Assembly: GCA_038049695.1 (NCBI GenBank)
Contig: CP142456.1
Coordinates: 76,407,422-76,471,421 of the forward strand
Reading direction: 5' to 3'
DNA length: 64,000 nt
DNA from: Cinnamomum chago
Lineage: Eukaryota > Streptophyta > Magnoliopsida > Laurales > Lauraceae
Part shown: positions 46,183 through 58,372 of the stretch, piece after piece
Layout of the letters: each line of letters opens with the position of its first letter
How positions within the stretch are numbered: position 1 is the stretch's first letter
Translations under genes and position numbers: made by a program
The notes under the pieces: model-generated
Database searches by the model: none
Seen by the model: only the letters and a program-made list of their open reading frames with translations
What the model was told of the DNA's origin: nothing

Positions 46183-48147
46183 CCTGTCATAAGATCCTCC
46201 AAATACAATGCATTTCGTTCTAATTACAGAATCCTTAGGCCCTAATCTTTATCCAACGAGTGAAATAAGTTAACCAATACTAATTCTAATCATATCTTAG
46301 CATGGCCTAACTCACAGGACCTGGGTCCAAGGGCCTTTCGGTGTAAGCTGGTAGCCTACGCCTAGTCCATGGGCCTTGGGTTCAAGAAGTAGTCTTGCAT
46401 CATTTCAACAGGTGAGTGAGTCGAAGATTTTTGCGTAAGGGTTGAAGTCAGTCATATTATGGTTGGTAAATGTGGAAAGCTCGAACAAATTTCAGGGATA
46501 GTGAGGCTACCAAAGAAAAAATTGGAGGGCCAACATATATGAAAACTAGGCTGTCAAAGGGTGGTTTGTAGAAGGATGGTCCGTTGCTTGCAGGTCTTGA
46601 AAGTTATATTGACATCAACCCATATTACCTTCTGCTCACCGCCAATGTAGACTGACAGTGGATTGCTTACGTCTAATATACCATTATAATGGCATATTAT
46701 ACATATCTCAGTATTATCCATCCTACGAAGTAGAACACAAATTTCGAATAATAAGATTTACTTTTGAATATTTTTGAAGTTACCTACAAACATCCATATA
46801 ATCCATGAAGATTAAACGTCTGAAAATAAATATCGAAATAAGTATTTTTTTAGTAAATAAGATGAATGTTTGGAATTACTAAAATTTGAAGGTTGTTATA
46901 TGTAAAATAAAAAAACTACTATATGCATACATGGAAAATTAAAAGAGTTAAAATCTAAGCATTGACATTTAGGATATCATGAAGCTACATATTTCTATAA
47001 CATTAACAAACAAATAACAATGCATTGTCCGTTAAAAAAAAATGCATTATCTTAATCAATTCTACACTAGATATTTTAGCAAATTTATTTTGCATCTCAT
47101 TGGTACTAATTCTCTACATTTAGCAAAAGTATATATATACACACCATAAAACACCCATTTAAATAAAATAATTGTGAAATCAATCAAGACCGTTCATCTA
47201 ATGAATATCACCATTTGTTGATAACTACTAAAGAATCTAAACCATTTGCTTATATATAGCATTAAAAAAAACATTAGCAGTTTAAGATAATGATCAAAAT
47301 GATGTCTATAATGCCACAATAACAGGCAAATGCTAAAAGAATATGTAGACATTTATACAGAATTTGTGCTGGGTACCACCGTAGGACGGGATGAAGAAGA
47401 CATGCCTCATTGTTTTTTGCAACTAGACGTCCAGGCCAAATCCAGTTGTTGGTAATTCATGATGAGAACAAGGGGATTTTTTAATATATTTAGCAACAGG
47501 ATGTTCATAAAAAAATGAGGCACCACAAGTCCAACCTAAGGTCACTATTAATATTTACACAAAATATTCCAAATGTTTCTACAAGTGGGATTCCTTGTAT
47601 TCTAACTTTTTTTTTCAAAAGACACAAAAGAAGAAAAAAATAATACAATAAATAAGAGGGAGATACATACAAGGTGGGAAACATGGAATAAATACCTAAG
47701 ACAAAGATGTGGCAGGAGATTTAATTGCTATTTATGATAATGACCTAAGGTTGACATGCAAAAGAAATCACTTAATATGTGGCAGAAGCAACGCTTACAA
47801 AGAGCAGAGGAGTAGATAACCTAAGCCAGAGATCGACGAAAGCAACGGAACGGAAAGCAATTATAAACAGGAATGCATTCGTTGACTTTTAGCCTGTATT
47901 TTTTGCGATATCGCAAACATATTTGCGATATCACAACTAAAAAAATTGTGACATCGCATGTTAATTTGTGGTATCGCAAATTAAAAACTTGCGGTATCGC
48001 AATATATGTTGTGATATCGCAAAAAAGACTCAGCTTGTGGTCTGCCCAGCGGTACGGGCTGTACGGAGAACGTCTTGGTAATATGTTGAACTTTGGTAAC
48101 AGGGGCGGGATTTGTGCTACTGTAGGTGACCGTACGGAAAATGTCCC

Positions 48148-48559
48148 TAATAACAAATGCACCCCTCTATAATGATCAACATTATTAAAGCCTTGTCCCA
48201 ACTATATATGTTGGGATTGGGTAATTGGCATTCTAAGTAGGCCTCTCAAAATATAACAGGTATTTATAGACACTTGACTGTTTCTATAAAACCCACAAAA
48301 AAATTATGAAAATTCAAATCCGCCAATTTTTATAAAAGAAAAACAACAAAATTATGTTCTCTTTACTTGGTCTCTCCTTTAAAAAAATTCGATTCGATAA
48401 TGTAACTACAGTGGTCCACCAAAATGATGGAATTCAGGTTGGCCCATTTTGTGCAATATAATCACGGTGCGGCTGCGAGTGCGACCACGTAAGTAATATG
48501 ACGATAATAAAGCCAATCTACCTTTCTATGTAGGACAAGTTAGGAACAAGAGTAGGACA
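48148..48559. other. Spacer between the MULE and the kinase pseudogene, unit B
   Basis: Matches 8283-8660 of unit A. The following roughly 550 bp of unit A, including the RTE tail, has no counterpart: sequence jumps to the kinase at about 48565 after AACAAGAGTAGGAC. Confidence 0.7.
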
Positions 48560-48564
48560 AGAAT

Positions 48565-49235
48565 AGGTGGCATCTGCAGAAGCTCCACCCGTCCTTCTAA
48601 CATCTCTTAGACTCTGCTCATTGAAGGACGATCAATGGGTCTCATTTGGATGCACCACAGTGCAATTATAATCAACTTCTTTGTTGTTTCTTGTTCATCT
48701 GGCGTGGTATTTTGAATTCCAACGTCCTTTCCTCGATTAAGTTGGCTGTATACCCATGAATGAAAGTAAATTTGGCTCAAATTCTCAGCATTCGCATTTA
48801 TGTTTTTCCTTCTTCCAGCTATTGCCAACAACATCATTCTGAAACTATAAACATCAGACTTATATGACACCCTACCAATATTTCTATAGAACAATTCGGG
48901 AGCCATATATCTAAATGTTCCTCTTGCAGATAGATACAATGCTCTCTTCTGTAGGGTAGAATTTTGCCAACCCGAAATCTGAAACTTTTGGGGTGAAGTT
49001 TTCATCTAGAAGAATGTTGTGAGGCTAGATGTCAAAGTGAAGAATCTGCATGTCGCATCCCCGATGCAAATATCCAATCCCTCGTGCAACTCCTAATGCA
49101 ATGTCATACAGCTTCTCCCAACTCAAGGGGCTCTCACCTTCTAGTGAAAATATATACTTCTCCAATGATCCATTAGGCATGATGTCGTATATGAGAGCCC
49201 TTTTTTACCCTTTTGAGCAGAATCCAATGAGTTGT
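48565..49235 (-). pseudogene. LRK10L-type kinase pseudogene, unit B minus strand, 3' part
   Basis: Kinase C-lobe of the paralogue of 31398-35399, readable as [16 protein letters not shown] and [14 protein letters not shown]. It is disrupted by a frameshift near 48600 and a short deletion with a shift near 48930 where the activation segment should be. It is cut at 49235 by the gag-only Copia element and resumes at 53175. Together the two parts correspond to the pseudogene at 9209-10923. Confidence 0.92.
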
Positions 49236-50119
49236 TGTTAGTATTTTTATTGGTTAATTCATGGGTTGGACAAAACTCTGGGTCCATTGAGTTGTATTTT
49301 CTAATTTATTTTAGAATGGATTGTGGTTGTGTCACCAGAAGAGCTGAAGTGAAGAATAGAAGAAAAAAGAAGACCGGGCGAAATCCCTCAGGCCCGATCG
49401 ATCGGAGCCTCAGACCGATCGATCGGTCAGAAAAGGCATCCAGTTATTTTGTCAGTCCGATCGATCGGATGCACAGTCCGATCGATCGGACAGGTGCGCA
49501 GAGTTCGGGAAACTCCTCTATTCTGATCCAAATTAGTTTCCTTTTGAGATACTGTTTCCCAGTTTGAGTCCTACTTGTGCACTAAGTCTAAGGCACTAAT
49601 TTGGGGCTATATATAGGGTGTTTCTCTCAACCCTAGATCATTCATACACAACTCTCATTGATTTGAGTCAGAGATATTTTAGAGAGAGTTAATCTCTAGA
49701 GCCATTGAGAGATTATTCTGAAGGGCTGCTCTAAAAAGTTGTTGCTGCTTCTACTTTTCTTGTAGAAGATTGATCATCTTGGTTGACAAGGTGCAAGGAG
49801 ATTAAGTAAGGAGAACGGGGCGCGGTGGATGTCGTGTCAGTGGATTCTTTACAAAAATAACTACAGTCCTTAGGTCGAGGTACAGACTGAGGTAAAAGAG
49901 CTTATGAGTATATCTTGTAACTGTTCGTGAACTCTTGATTTCTGGGTCGTGGTTTTTCTCCCTAGATAGGGTTTCCACGTTAAAAATTACGTCTGCCTTC
50001 TTGTGGTGTGTGATCGGTAGATAGCTAGTTCTATATTGTCTGATTGGTTTATTTCCGCTGCATTGGTTGGTTAAATTAGAACTAGTAATCCATTCTAGTA
50101 GCCCTTAGGGGATTTTTCA
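49236..50119 (+). repeat. 5' LTR of the gag-only Copia element
   Basis: 884 bp, TGTTAGTATT to TTTTTCA. It contains four CCGATCGATCGG palindromes at 49394-49490. Confidence 0.93.
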
Positions 50120-52311
50120 ATTGGTATCAGAGCAGGGTTGCACTATTTTATTGTGTTGATCCAAATATTGCTAGAATGGATGTCTACCGAGAAGGCACTT
50201 CAACCAATAAGCCTCCTCTGTTGGATGTATCTAATTATGCTGATTCGAAAGCCAGAATGGTTGCCTTTGTAAAAGTCATAGATCTAAAAGTATGGAAATC
50301 TATTGAAAAAGGTTATTCCTTGCCCACTGTCACTGCTGATGGGATAACCAGTTTTAAATCTGAAGAACAGTGGACAAAGGATGAAGAATTGGCAGCCACT
50401 TGCAACTCTAGGGCTTTGAATGCTATTTATAATGGAGTTAGCATATCTGAGTTTCGTAGAATTTCTACATGCACTACTGCAAAAAAAGCTTGGGATATTC
50501 TGCAGACTGTGCATGAAGGGACTGACACTGTCAAACAGTCGAAACTTTAGAAATTGTATACAGCCTTTGAAACCATAAAGATGGAAGATGATGAAACTTT
50601 TGATGAGTTTAATTCAAAGCTGAATACAATTGTGAATGATACATTTACTTTGGGAGAGCCAATTCCTGAAAATAGAATTGTGAAAAAGATTCTGCGGTCT
50701 CTTCCAAAAAGGTTTGATGCAAAGGTTGTGGCCATAGAAGATAATAAAAATCTGAATATTCTCAAAGTTGAGGAATTAGTTGGCAACCTTCAGACTTTTG
50801 AAGCAAACTTAAGGACCAATGGAAAATCAAAATCCAAAGGTATTGCTTTGAGAGCCTCCAAATAATCATACAAGAAAATTGCTAGTGATTCTGATTCTGA
50901 TTCTGAGGAGATTGATCCCCAAGTTGTTGTTGAGTTTATGAAACAATTTCAAGCTTTTATGAAGGGGAAGAAAAGTGATATGAAAGTCCCTAAAAATTTT
51001 GTAAAGAAGAAAACTCCTAAAGGGATTAAATGTTTTGAGTGTCATGGTTATGGACACATTGCTAGTGACTGTGCTAACAAGAAGCCAAAGAAGAAGGCTT
51101 TCAATCTGACTTGGGATGATGATACTTCTGAGGAAGATGATAAAAAATTTGAATCTGAGAAGCCTGATGCTAGCAAAGAAAATTTTATAGCATTCATGGC
51201 AACTTCTGTTTCTGCTACTCCATTAGTTTCTGATGAAGGGACTGATCAAGATGTTAGTGAGTCAGAGACAGAACATTATTGGCAAGCTGAATATCATATT
51301 TTATTTGCAAAGACTATGAAGATGCTCAAGATGAATGAAAAAGTGGCTACAAGCTGGAAAGAATCTGAAGAGCAGAATACTTCTTTAAAAGTTGAATTGT
51401 CTGAAGCTCTTACAAAAGTGAGTCACTTAGAGGCTGAAAATAACAAATTGGCAGATATGTTGACTGCTGAAGCACAGAAGTGTGTTTTGATTAATCATGA
51501 TATGGAGACCTTGAAAGCTGAAAATACCGACTTGCAAGAAAGACTCAAGATTGTTCTTTCTGAGTTGGATATAAGCAAGGCTTCACTAAACAGGATAAAT
51601 GTTGGGTCTAAATAACTTGATGACATCCTAAGCAGTCAAAAGGCAAAGAATAACATGCATGACATTGGCTACACTGACGGGGCATCTACATCAAAAGCCA
51701 AAGATATTAACTGTGTTGTTCAAAATTCAGTTGTTACTAATCATGTTGTTCATGTTACAGCTGCCAAGAAGAAGAATGTGCCACGTCCTGAACGTATACC
51801 TACTTGTCATCACTGTGGAATTAAAGGACACATTCGACCACCTTGCAATAAGCTGCGAAAGTCTCCAAACCAAAAGCAATGGAAAAAGCAGAAGGAAGAG
51901 TCACCTATGAAAACCAAAGCTGTCTGGATCAAGAAAGAAGACCTTCCATCTGTCTTGGTACACACTATGCTGAACTATCTGAAAATGCAAGTGTGTGTGC
52001 CAAAAATTCATCACCCCTGATCTACAAGATCAAGCCCCCTCCCCAGTGCTGATACGAAGCTCATCTTGAGGGGAAGTCTATTTATGGGGAGCTGCAGAAT
52101 CCAGATTCACAGAAGCTGCTTGAAGAAAATTGTTTGTCAATTGTGGACAAAAAGGGGGGAGAATACTAAAGCCAGGGGGAGAAACAAGCAAAGATCTACA
52201 GTTGCTGATTTTTGTTTTGGTTGAAAATTCAATGTATTTTGGTTTTTCTTTTGGGTAGATCATTTATATTGTTCTAGGGAGTTTTGTCCATGAATTGCCA
52301 AAGGGGGAGAT

Positions 52312-53174
52312 TGTTAGTATTTTTATTGGCTAATTCATGGGTTGGACAAAACTCTGGGTCCATTGAATTGTATTTTCTAATTTATTTTAGAATGGATTGT
52401 GGTTGTGTCACCGGAAGAGCTGAAGTGAAGAATAGAAGAAAAAAGAAGACCGGGCGAAATCCCTCAGGCCCGATCGATCGGAGCCTCAGACCGATCGATC
52501 GGTAAGAAAAGGCATCCAGTTATTTTGTCAGTCCGATCGATCGGACAGGTGCGCAGAGTTCGGGAAACTCCTCTATTCTGATCCGAATTAGTTTCCTTTT
52601 GAGATACTGTTTCCCATTTTGAGTCCTACTTGTGCACTAAGTCTAAGGCACGAATTTGGGGCTATATATAGGGTGTTTCTCTCAACCCTAGATCATTCAT
52701 ACACAACTCTCATTGATCTGAGTCAGAGATATTTTAGAGAGAGTTAATCTCTAGAACCATTGAGAGATTATTCTGAAGGGCTGCTCTAGAAAGTTGTTGC
52801 TGCTTCTACTTTTCTTGTAGAAGATTGATCATCTTGGTTGACAAGGTGCAAGGAGATTAAGTAGGGAGAACGGGGCGCTGTGGATGTCGTGTCAGTGGAT
52901 TCTTTACAAAAATAACTACAGTCCTTAGGTCGAGGTACAGACTGAGGTAAAGGAGCTTATGAGTATATCTTGTAACTGTTCGTGAACTCCTGATTTCTGG
53001 TTCGTGGTTTTTCTCCCTGGATAGGGTTTCCACGTTAAAAATTGTGTCTGCCTTCTTGTGGTGTGTGATCGGTAGATAGCTAGTTCTATATTGTCTGATT
53101 GGTTTATTTCCACTGCATTGGTTGGTTAAATTAGAACTAGTAATCCATTCTAGTAGCCCTTAGGGGATTTTTCA
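52312..53174 (+). repeat. 3' LTR of the gag-only Copia element
   Basis: 863 bp. It has three CCGATCGATCGG palindromes (about 52469-52545), one 21-bp palindrome unit fewer than the 5' LTR, which accounts for the full length difference. Confidence 0.93.
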
Positions 53175-53965
53175 GTTGCACTATGTTAACATGATGAATC
53201 TGTCCGATGGTGGCAACTTCATTGATGAATTCTTGGCCATTGCCCTTTGATTTGTTCAACATCTTTACAGCAACAAGATGACCATTTGGGAGCTCTCCCT
53301 TTGTATATATAACCATAGCCTCCTTGCCCCAATTTCTCCTTGAAGCCGTGAGTCATTTTCTTAACACTAGAATAGGAGTAACGCATCGGAACATGGTTCT
53401 TGCATGCATCTATTTAGGAAGTCTTCGATGTTCTCATCCTTGGATTGATGCTCAGTTAAGTACTCTCTCACGGAATGTTCTAATTTTTCTTTGAAATGGA
53501 TGGCAGTTTTCTTAACGTCCGAGAAGTAGCGCAAAGGAATTTGACTTTTGTATTTACTAATGAACTTTCGAACGTTCTCGTCTTTGGACAGATGCTCCCT
53601 CCATAGCTTACTGATCAATAAGACAACTAGGCAGAACATCCCTATTGATGTTCTTACTATCATAATACGTCCTTCACACAAGAAATAAATGAAAATCATA
53701 TTTTAGATCCCTAGCAAAAGAATATTTGGTGCTGTAGCCTGTAGGTAGTATTACTTACAATCTTACCTATGAAAGGTAGGGATGCCATAAGTAAGCCCGT
53801 GAAAAAAATAAAAGAGAAGAGGCAAGAACATGCAGAAAATGAAGAAATAATTAAATCATAAACTCTTTTAAAATAGAGAAATACATTAAGAGAAATAGCT
53901 TTAAAAGGTACTTTGCCATGTAAGTGTTGTAGTATTGTTTTGACGATGCCGACATTGTATGACGG
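53175..53965 (-). pseudogene. LRK10L-type kinase pseudogene, unit B minus strand, 5' part
   Basis: Continuation of 48565-49235 beyond the Copia insertion. It holds the N-lobe, the duplicated juxtamembrane segment, the transmembrane part (about 53175-53690) and microexon remnants near 53765-53795 and 53915-53950, whose acceptor AG is lost as in unit A. Small indels break the frame near 53300 and 53400. The ectodomain exon is absent. Confidence 0.92.
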
Positions 53966-54162
53966 TCATATCAGAATCTAACAGATGAAAATATTATGGT
54001 ATTAAACGAAAGCAGTTTGTACATATCAATGATTGAATTGTGTAAAAACGCATACTGGAATAGTTTTGCATGCTCAGTTTCTTAATGTTAGAAAAGAGTT
54101 ATTGTATCGATTTTCATGGTAACAATTTCAACTCCAAAATCCCTTCTTTTACCAACTTCGTA

Positions 54163-54183
54163 TATATATATATATATATATAT
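54163..54183. repeat. (TA)n microsatellite
   Basis: About ten TA dinucleotides, longer than in the unit A counterpart near 11139. Confidence 0.9.
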
Positions 54184-54289
54184 CATATACTAAGGTTATT
54201 ACTATTAACTATTTTTTATAATCAAATACTTAGATGTAATCTTCGTGTAAAATGCCCTACTATGTACTATAAAGAACAAAGGTTAATGT

Positions 54290-55010
54290 GAAATAGAACC
54301 GCAGGTTACTGCATGTTGCAACAGTAGCCCCAGCGAGATGTTTTGGCAATCCCTTTTTTTTTTTTTCTTCATCTTTTAGAATTTTGTGGGCCCCAAAATA
54401 TGATCTAAACCATTGGATTTCATTAAAGGCCAAAAACGGCTATGAGACTAAAATTCAGTCGTTTATTCACCACAGATTTTGAGATATTTACAAAAAAAAA
54501 ATCCAATCTATTAGATATACCATTTGGGACTTTTGTGGGACCCATTTTCATGATCCAAAACGTGCATCCTATTTAGAAGATCCTAAACAACCATGGGGCA
54601 AAATTTGGTGCTTTGATTCTTCATGGATCTCAAGAAATTTATAAAAAAATCTTGGACAGTTGGATGTATCTACAGATTTTACACATAGTGTCCACATCCC
54701 TTGAACCTAGTCTCTTTCAATTTTCCATTCATGCAGGCCACAAAATCATGATCTGAACTGCTGATTCCCTTATAATGTCCAAAAAGACCAAGGGGCCAAA
54801 TTTCAAGTCTAAATCCATCATGAATTTCTAAATATTTTCAAAAATTCTAAATCCTAAAATCTGTAATTCAAGACTTATGTGGACTCCATTTTCACGACAT
54901 AAATTGCTCAATCTCTTTAGAAGGAGAAAAAGAACTATGAGTCCAAATCTCATATCTTTATTCATCATGTATTTTAACTAGAAGTCCAAATCCCAAATCT
55001 CATTGGATTC
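54290..55010. repeat. Degenerate tandem array between the two pseudogenes (B)
   Basis: Collinear with 11250-11995. It replaces the ectodomain exons and shared promoter that the intact locus has between its kinase exons. Confidence 0.6.
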
Positions 55011-55013
55011 TTG

Positions 55014-56037
55014 GAGGGTTACAAGTCTCTTAAACCTATACGTTATTCTTATCTCGATATTAAAAGAATGACTGATCTTTTTAGACATAAATTGGGACAA
55101 GGAGGGTATGGCACTGTGTTCAAAGGGAAGCTTCCTAATGGAACATTTGTTGCAGTAAAGACCCTAAAAAAGTCTAGCGGGAGCAATGGAGAAGAGTTCT
55201 TCAATGAAGTGGGGACCATTGGAAGAATTCATCATGTTAATGTGGTTCGACTTTTGGGCTTTTTTGCAGATAGATATGAAAGAGCTCTCATCTATGAATT
55301 CATGCCCAATGAATCACTTGAGAAGTTCATCCTCATTAGATGAAAAGAAATCTTTTAAGGATGGGAGAAGCTTCGAGGCATTGCCATTGGTATCGCTAAA
55401 GGGCTAGAATATCTCCACCAGGGTTGCGACCAACGGATTCTTCACTTTGATATCAAGCCCCATAATATCTTGCTAGACCACAACTTCAATCCCAAAATCT
55501 CTTGGGCTTGCCAGGTTATGCTCGAACGAAGAGATCATCGTATCAATGACCGCTGCAAAAGGGACCATGGGCTACATTGCACCTTAAGTCTTTTCTAGGA
55601 ACTTTGGAAACGTTTCCCACAAATCAGATGTTTATAGCTTTGGAATGCTGTTGCGAGAAATGGTAGGAGGAAGGAAGAACATCAGTACTACTGTGGAAAA
55701 TACTAGCCAAGTGTACTTTCCATCATGGATCTATAATCGTTTGCAACAGGGAGAGGAGTTAGGAATTCGGATTGTTGAAGAAGAAGGTGCTACGATATCA
55801 AAGAAGCTAACTATTGTGGCAATTTGGTGCATACAATGGTACCCAGTAGATCGCCCTTCCATGAAAAGTGTGGTCCAAATGTTGGAAGGAAGCCTAGAAA
55901 ATTTGATGATTCCCCCAAACCCATTCGGTTCAATTTCTCAATCAACTACAAATGAAACAATGCCTGAAATCTTGAGAGCACAGACTTACCAGTCATCTCC
56001 GAATAGGAGAGACACAAGAAGTCAGTTTTCAATATAG
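55014..56037 (+). pseudogene. LRK10L-type kinase pseudogene, unit B plus strand
   Basis: The kinase part only, starting at YKSLKP as in unit A. It keeps [16 protein letters not shown] and EEFFNEVG, then shifts frame near 55330. There is a small deletion where SDFG should be (near 55500) and a stop in place of the APE glutamate (near 55585). From 55645 the C-lobe is readable to a stop at 56037, 20 codons beyond that of unit A. The unit A lesions at about 12145 and 12611 are absent here, so the copies decayed independently after losing their heads. Confidence 0.95.
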
Positions 56038-58274
56038 CAATCCTGAACTCATTTGCTGATTAGAAACTCAGTTTTCAATTAGAATGATTCTTCTAATGTG
56101 GTTGCTTGGGCATGTGATTGGAAGACTAATCCTTAGAAGCACCATTTCCTTTTTAATAAAATATGGGTTTTATATACCAACATTGATGTAGTATTTCGTC
56201 ATAAACTTAGATCGGCCAACTATACGGCTGAGTGGGTACAGCTCACTTGCACCTCTCTCTTTTAGACTTTCTTTTTGTATTTTTATTTTATCTTGTTTTT
56301 CGTCTTTGTATTATCTTCTTCTCTTAATGAAAGTTTTTGTTACCGATCAAAACAAACGAACAAACAAAAAAAAAGTCAGGGAACAATGTACTAGCATAAT
56401 TGCACAGACATTTCTTCAAACAGTTGGTGTGCATCTTAGGAATGAAGGGTCTTTTTTTTTTTTTTTTTTGTTTTTCCATTGTAGAGTTTGTTGCCAGGTA
56501 AAATGCATAACAATTGATGAATTGGAAACATGGAAAAAAAGGTAAAAAATTTGCCAAGTATCATTGCATAGATGAGATTAGATCAAACCTTTTTGCAAGT
56601 ATCTTCCAATCCATACATTTCATCTTTCCTACTCTGTAGTGTGTATGCAAGCATAGTTCTTCAGGAAATACCAATCAATGTAATATTCGACTACTAGAAT
56701 CGGATAATGGAAAGCATGAGTATAATCACGACCAAGATGAGAAAGAGAAAGCTCTTACATGATATTTGAGCTTTTGGGAAAATATATTTCTACTTGATGT
56801 CTTGATCCTCCTTCACTCCAAATGAGTGATGGATATAACTCATAATCAGCTTGACCCAGTTGGTAAGATCACCTTCCCTTCAGTAGGACAGTAAGCATAC
56901 AATCCATCCTGACCATATATGATTGATCTGGTACTTGATCAGAGAGATTGCAGGAGAATATATTACAGGAAATGGTGGAAGTAAATAGAAAATGGAATGA
57001 AAAAGTGTGGAGGAAAATGGAATGACCATATATCACTCATGATCTGGTCCTTGATGAGGGAAATTATTCATAGTTTTTATATAGCTCCTTTTGTTTTAAT
57101 TGTTTGGTGTGATACATTTTTGTCATAAAAAGAAAAAAAAAAGAGAAGAAAATGAACTACTTCCCCGCTGAGGCGGCATAGAGGACTCGGAGTTCCTCGG
57201 TAGGAATATAGGATTCCTTTCTCTTTGCTAAAATATATGGAGAGCATGACCATCTCGTTGAACTAACACATAGGTTTGATAATAGGCAAGGAATCCATGA
57301 GGAATTTATAGATTATTTGAGGATACCTCACTCCCTGGAAATAAATACTTTTCTCCAAGAATTTGTAGAATGGGGGGTTTTACATAGATATCGGTTTGTA
57401 AATATAATTGATAAAAGATGGTGTGGGTGCGTAAATACTCCAGATTGAGGATTCCAAATCTTATTGGAGGAGATTGGACCTAAAAGTTATAAAAAATGAA
57501 GATTTTCATTGGCCAAAATTCTTAAGGACTTACAATTGCCTAACATGATCAGTTTTTCGCTATTTAAAAAAAAAATAGTGAAATTGTTTTGAGGATTTGT
57601 TTGCCAAACATTACCTTTGGCTTGGAATCCAACTTCATTTTTGTCACTCAGGCTGCACGGACAACCCGTTAATTCTCTTCAGCTAGACTATGCTTCGGTG
57701 GGGTTGCAATCCAATGACAATTATGCTCACCACTGATTATATATGAATTATAAAGTAATATTTCATACGGTAACCAAAGCAGTTGTCCACCTCACTCTCT
57801 TGTATTTTTTTGGTAACCCAGCTAAGGGGGATGAGACCCAAGAGAAAGTCTACACAAGTGAGCATACATAGTGTACCCATGGTTCAAATCCTAGACAGTC
57901 ATGTGAGAACTTCATGTGATTCTCGTCCACCTAACTCATCTTGAAACGAAATTTGGTCATACCAAAGAGAGACAAAATAGTGGTTTTTTATATGATCAGG
58001 TTGGAACAGAAAGTCTAATCGTAACACAAGTTAATAAATCAAATTGCACCAAAATAGCGGGAGCATACAATCATTTTCTGATTAGGTAATGGAAAATTGG
58101 AGTCACACATATATTTCACTCGTGGAAAGATAGGCTCCAACCAACACCTTGTTACAGCTAATAATGGAATGACCTGTTGTGATTATATCTTAAATCAGTT
58201 ACATATGATGAGACTGGACTATTGTGATTAAATAAGGATGTGACGCTGTTGATCAGATGTTCTTGTTGATAAAT
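56038..58274. other. 3' flank of the plus-strand pseudogene, unit B
   Basis: Collinear with 12977-14001 plus 24628-25870 of unit A. It holds the empty site of the unit A Copia element near 57018. Short frames are not genes. Confidence 0.7.
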
Positions 58275-58372
58275 CAGGGGCAGAACCAGGAATTTTGTTT
58301 AGGGGGGGCCAAAAAAAAAAAAAACTTGAAACAAAATTGTAAAATTTAGTAAAAAACTATGCAATAATCAAG

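Larger units (their letters stand above)
44573..48147. mobile_element. Non-autonomous MULE, 3575 bp
   Basis: The element has long terminal inverted repeats of about 250 bp (44573-44820 and 47895-48147), beginning GGGACATTTTCxGTACGG. It is flanked by a perfect 9-bp target duplication TAATAACAA (44564-44572 and 48148-48156), diagnostic of Mutator-like elements. Unit A keeps the empty site at 8283-8291. No transposase is found. Each inverted repeat carries about five copies of the palindrome TTGCGATATCGCAA or near variants. A CT-rich, exon-like stretch adjoins the left repeat, suggesting a Pack-MULE. Confidence 0.95.
49236..53174 (+). mobile_element. Gag-only Ty1/Copia element, 3939 bp
   Basis: It has a 5' LTR at 49236-50119, a primer site at about 50122-50133 (TGGTATCAGAGC), a gag region at about 50176-52020, a polypurine run AAAGGGGGAGA just before the 3' LTR, and a 3' LTR at 52312-53174. 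Gag has the UBN2-type N-terminus (PPLLDVSNYADSKARM) and two zinc knuckles (CFECHGYGHIASDC at about 51034; CHHCGIKGHIRPPC at about 51808), with a coiled-coil-like stretch between them. No protease, integrase or reverse transcriptase is present. The gag is broken by a few breaks. Flanks share GTTG(C/T). LTRs differ at about 19 sites over 860 bp by eye, so insertion is recent. The kinase paralogue at about 32110 shows the empty site. Confidence 0.93.
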
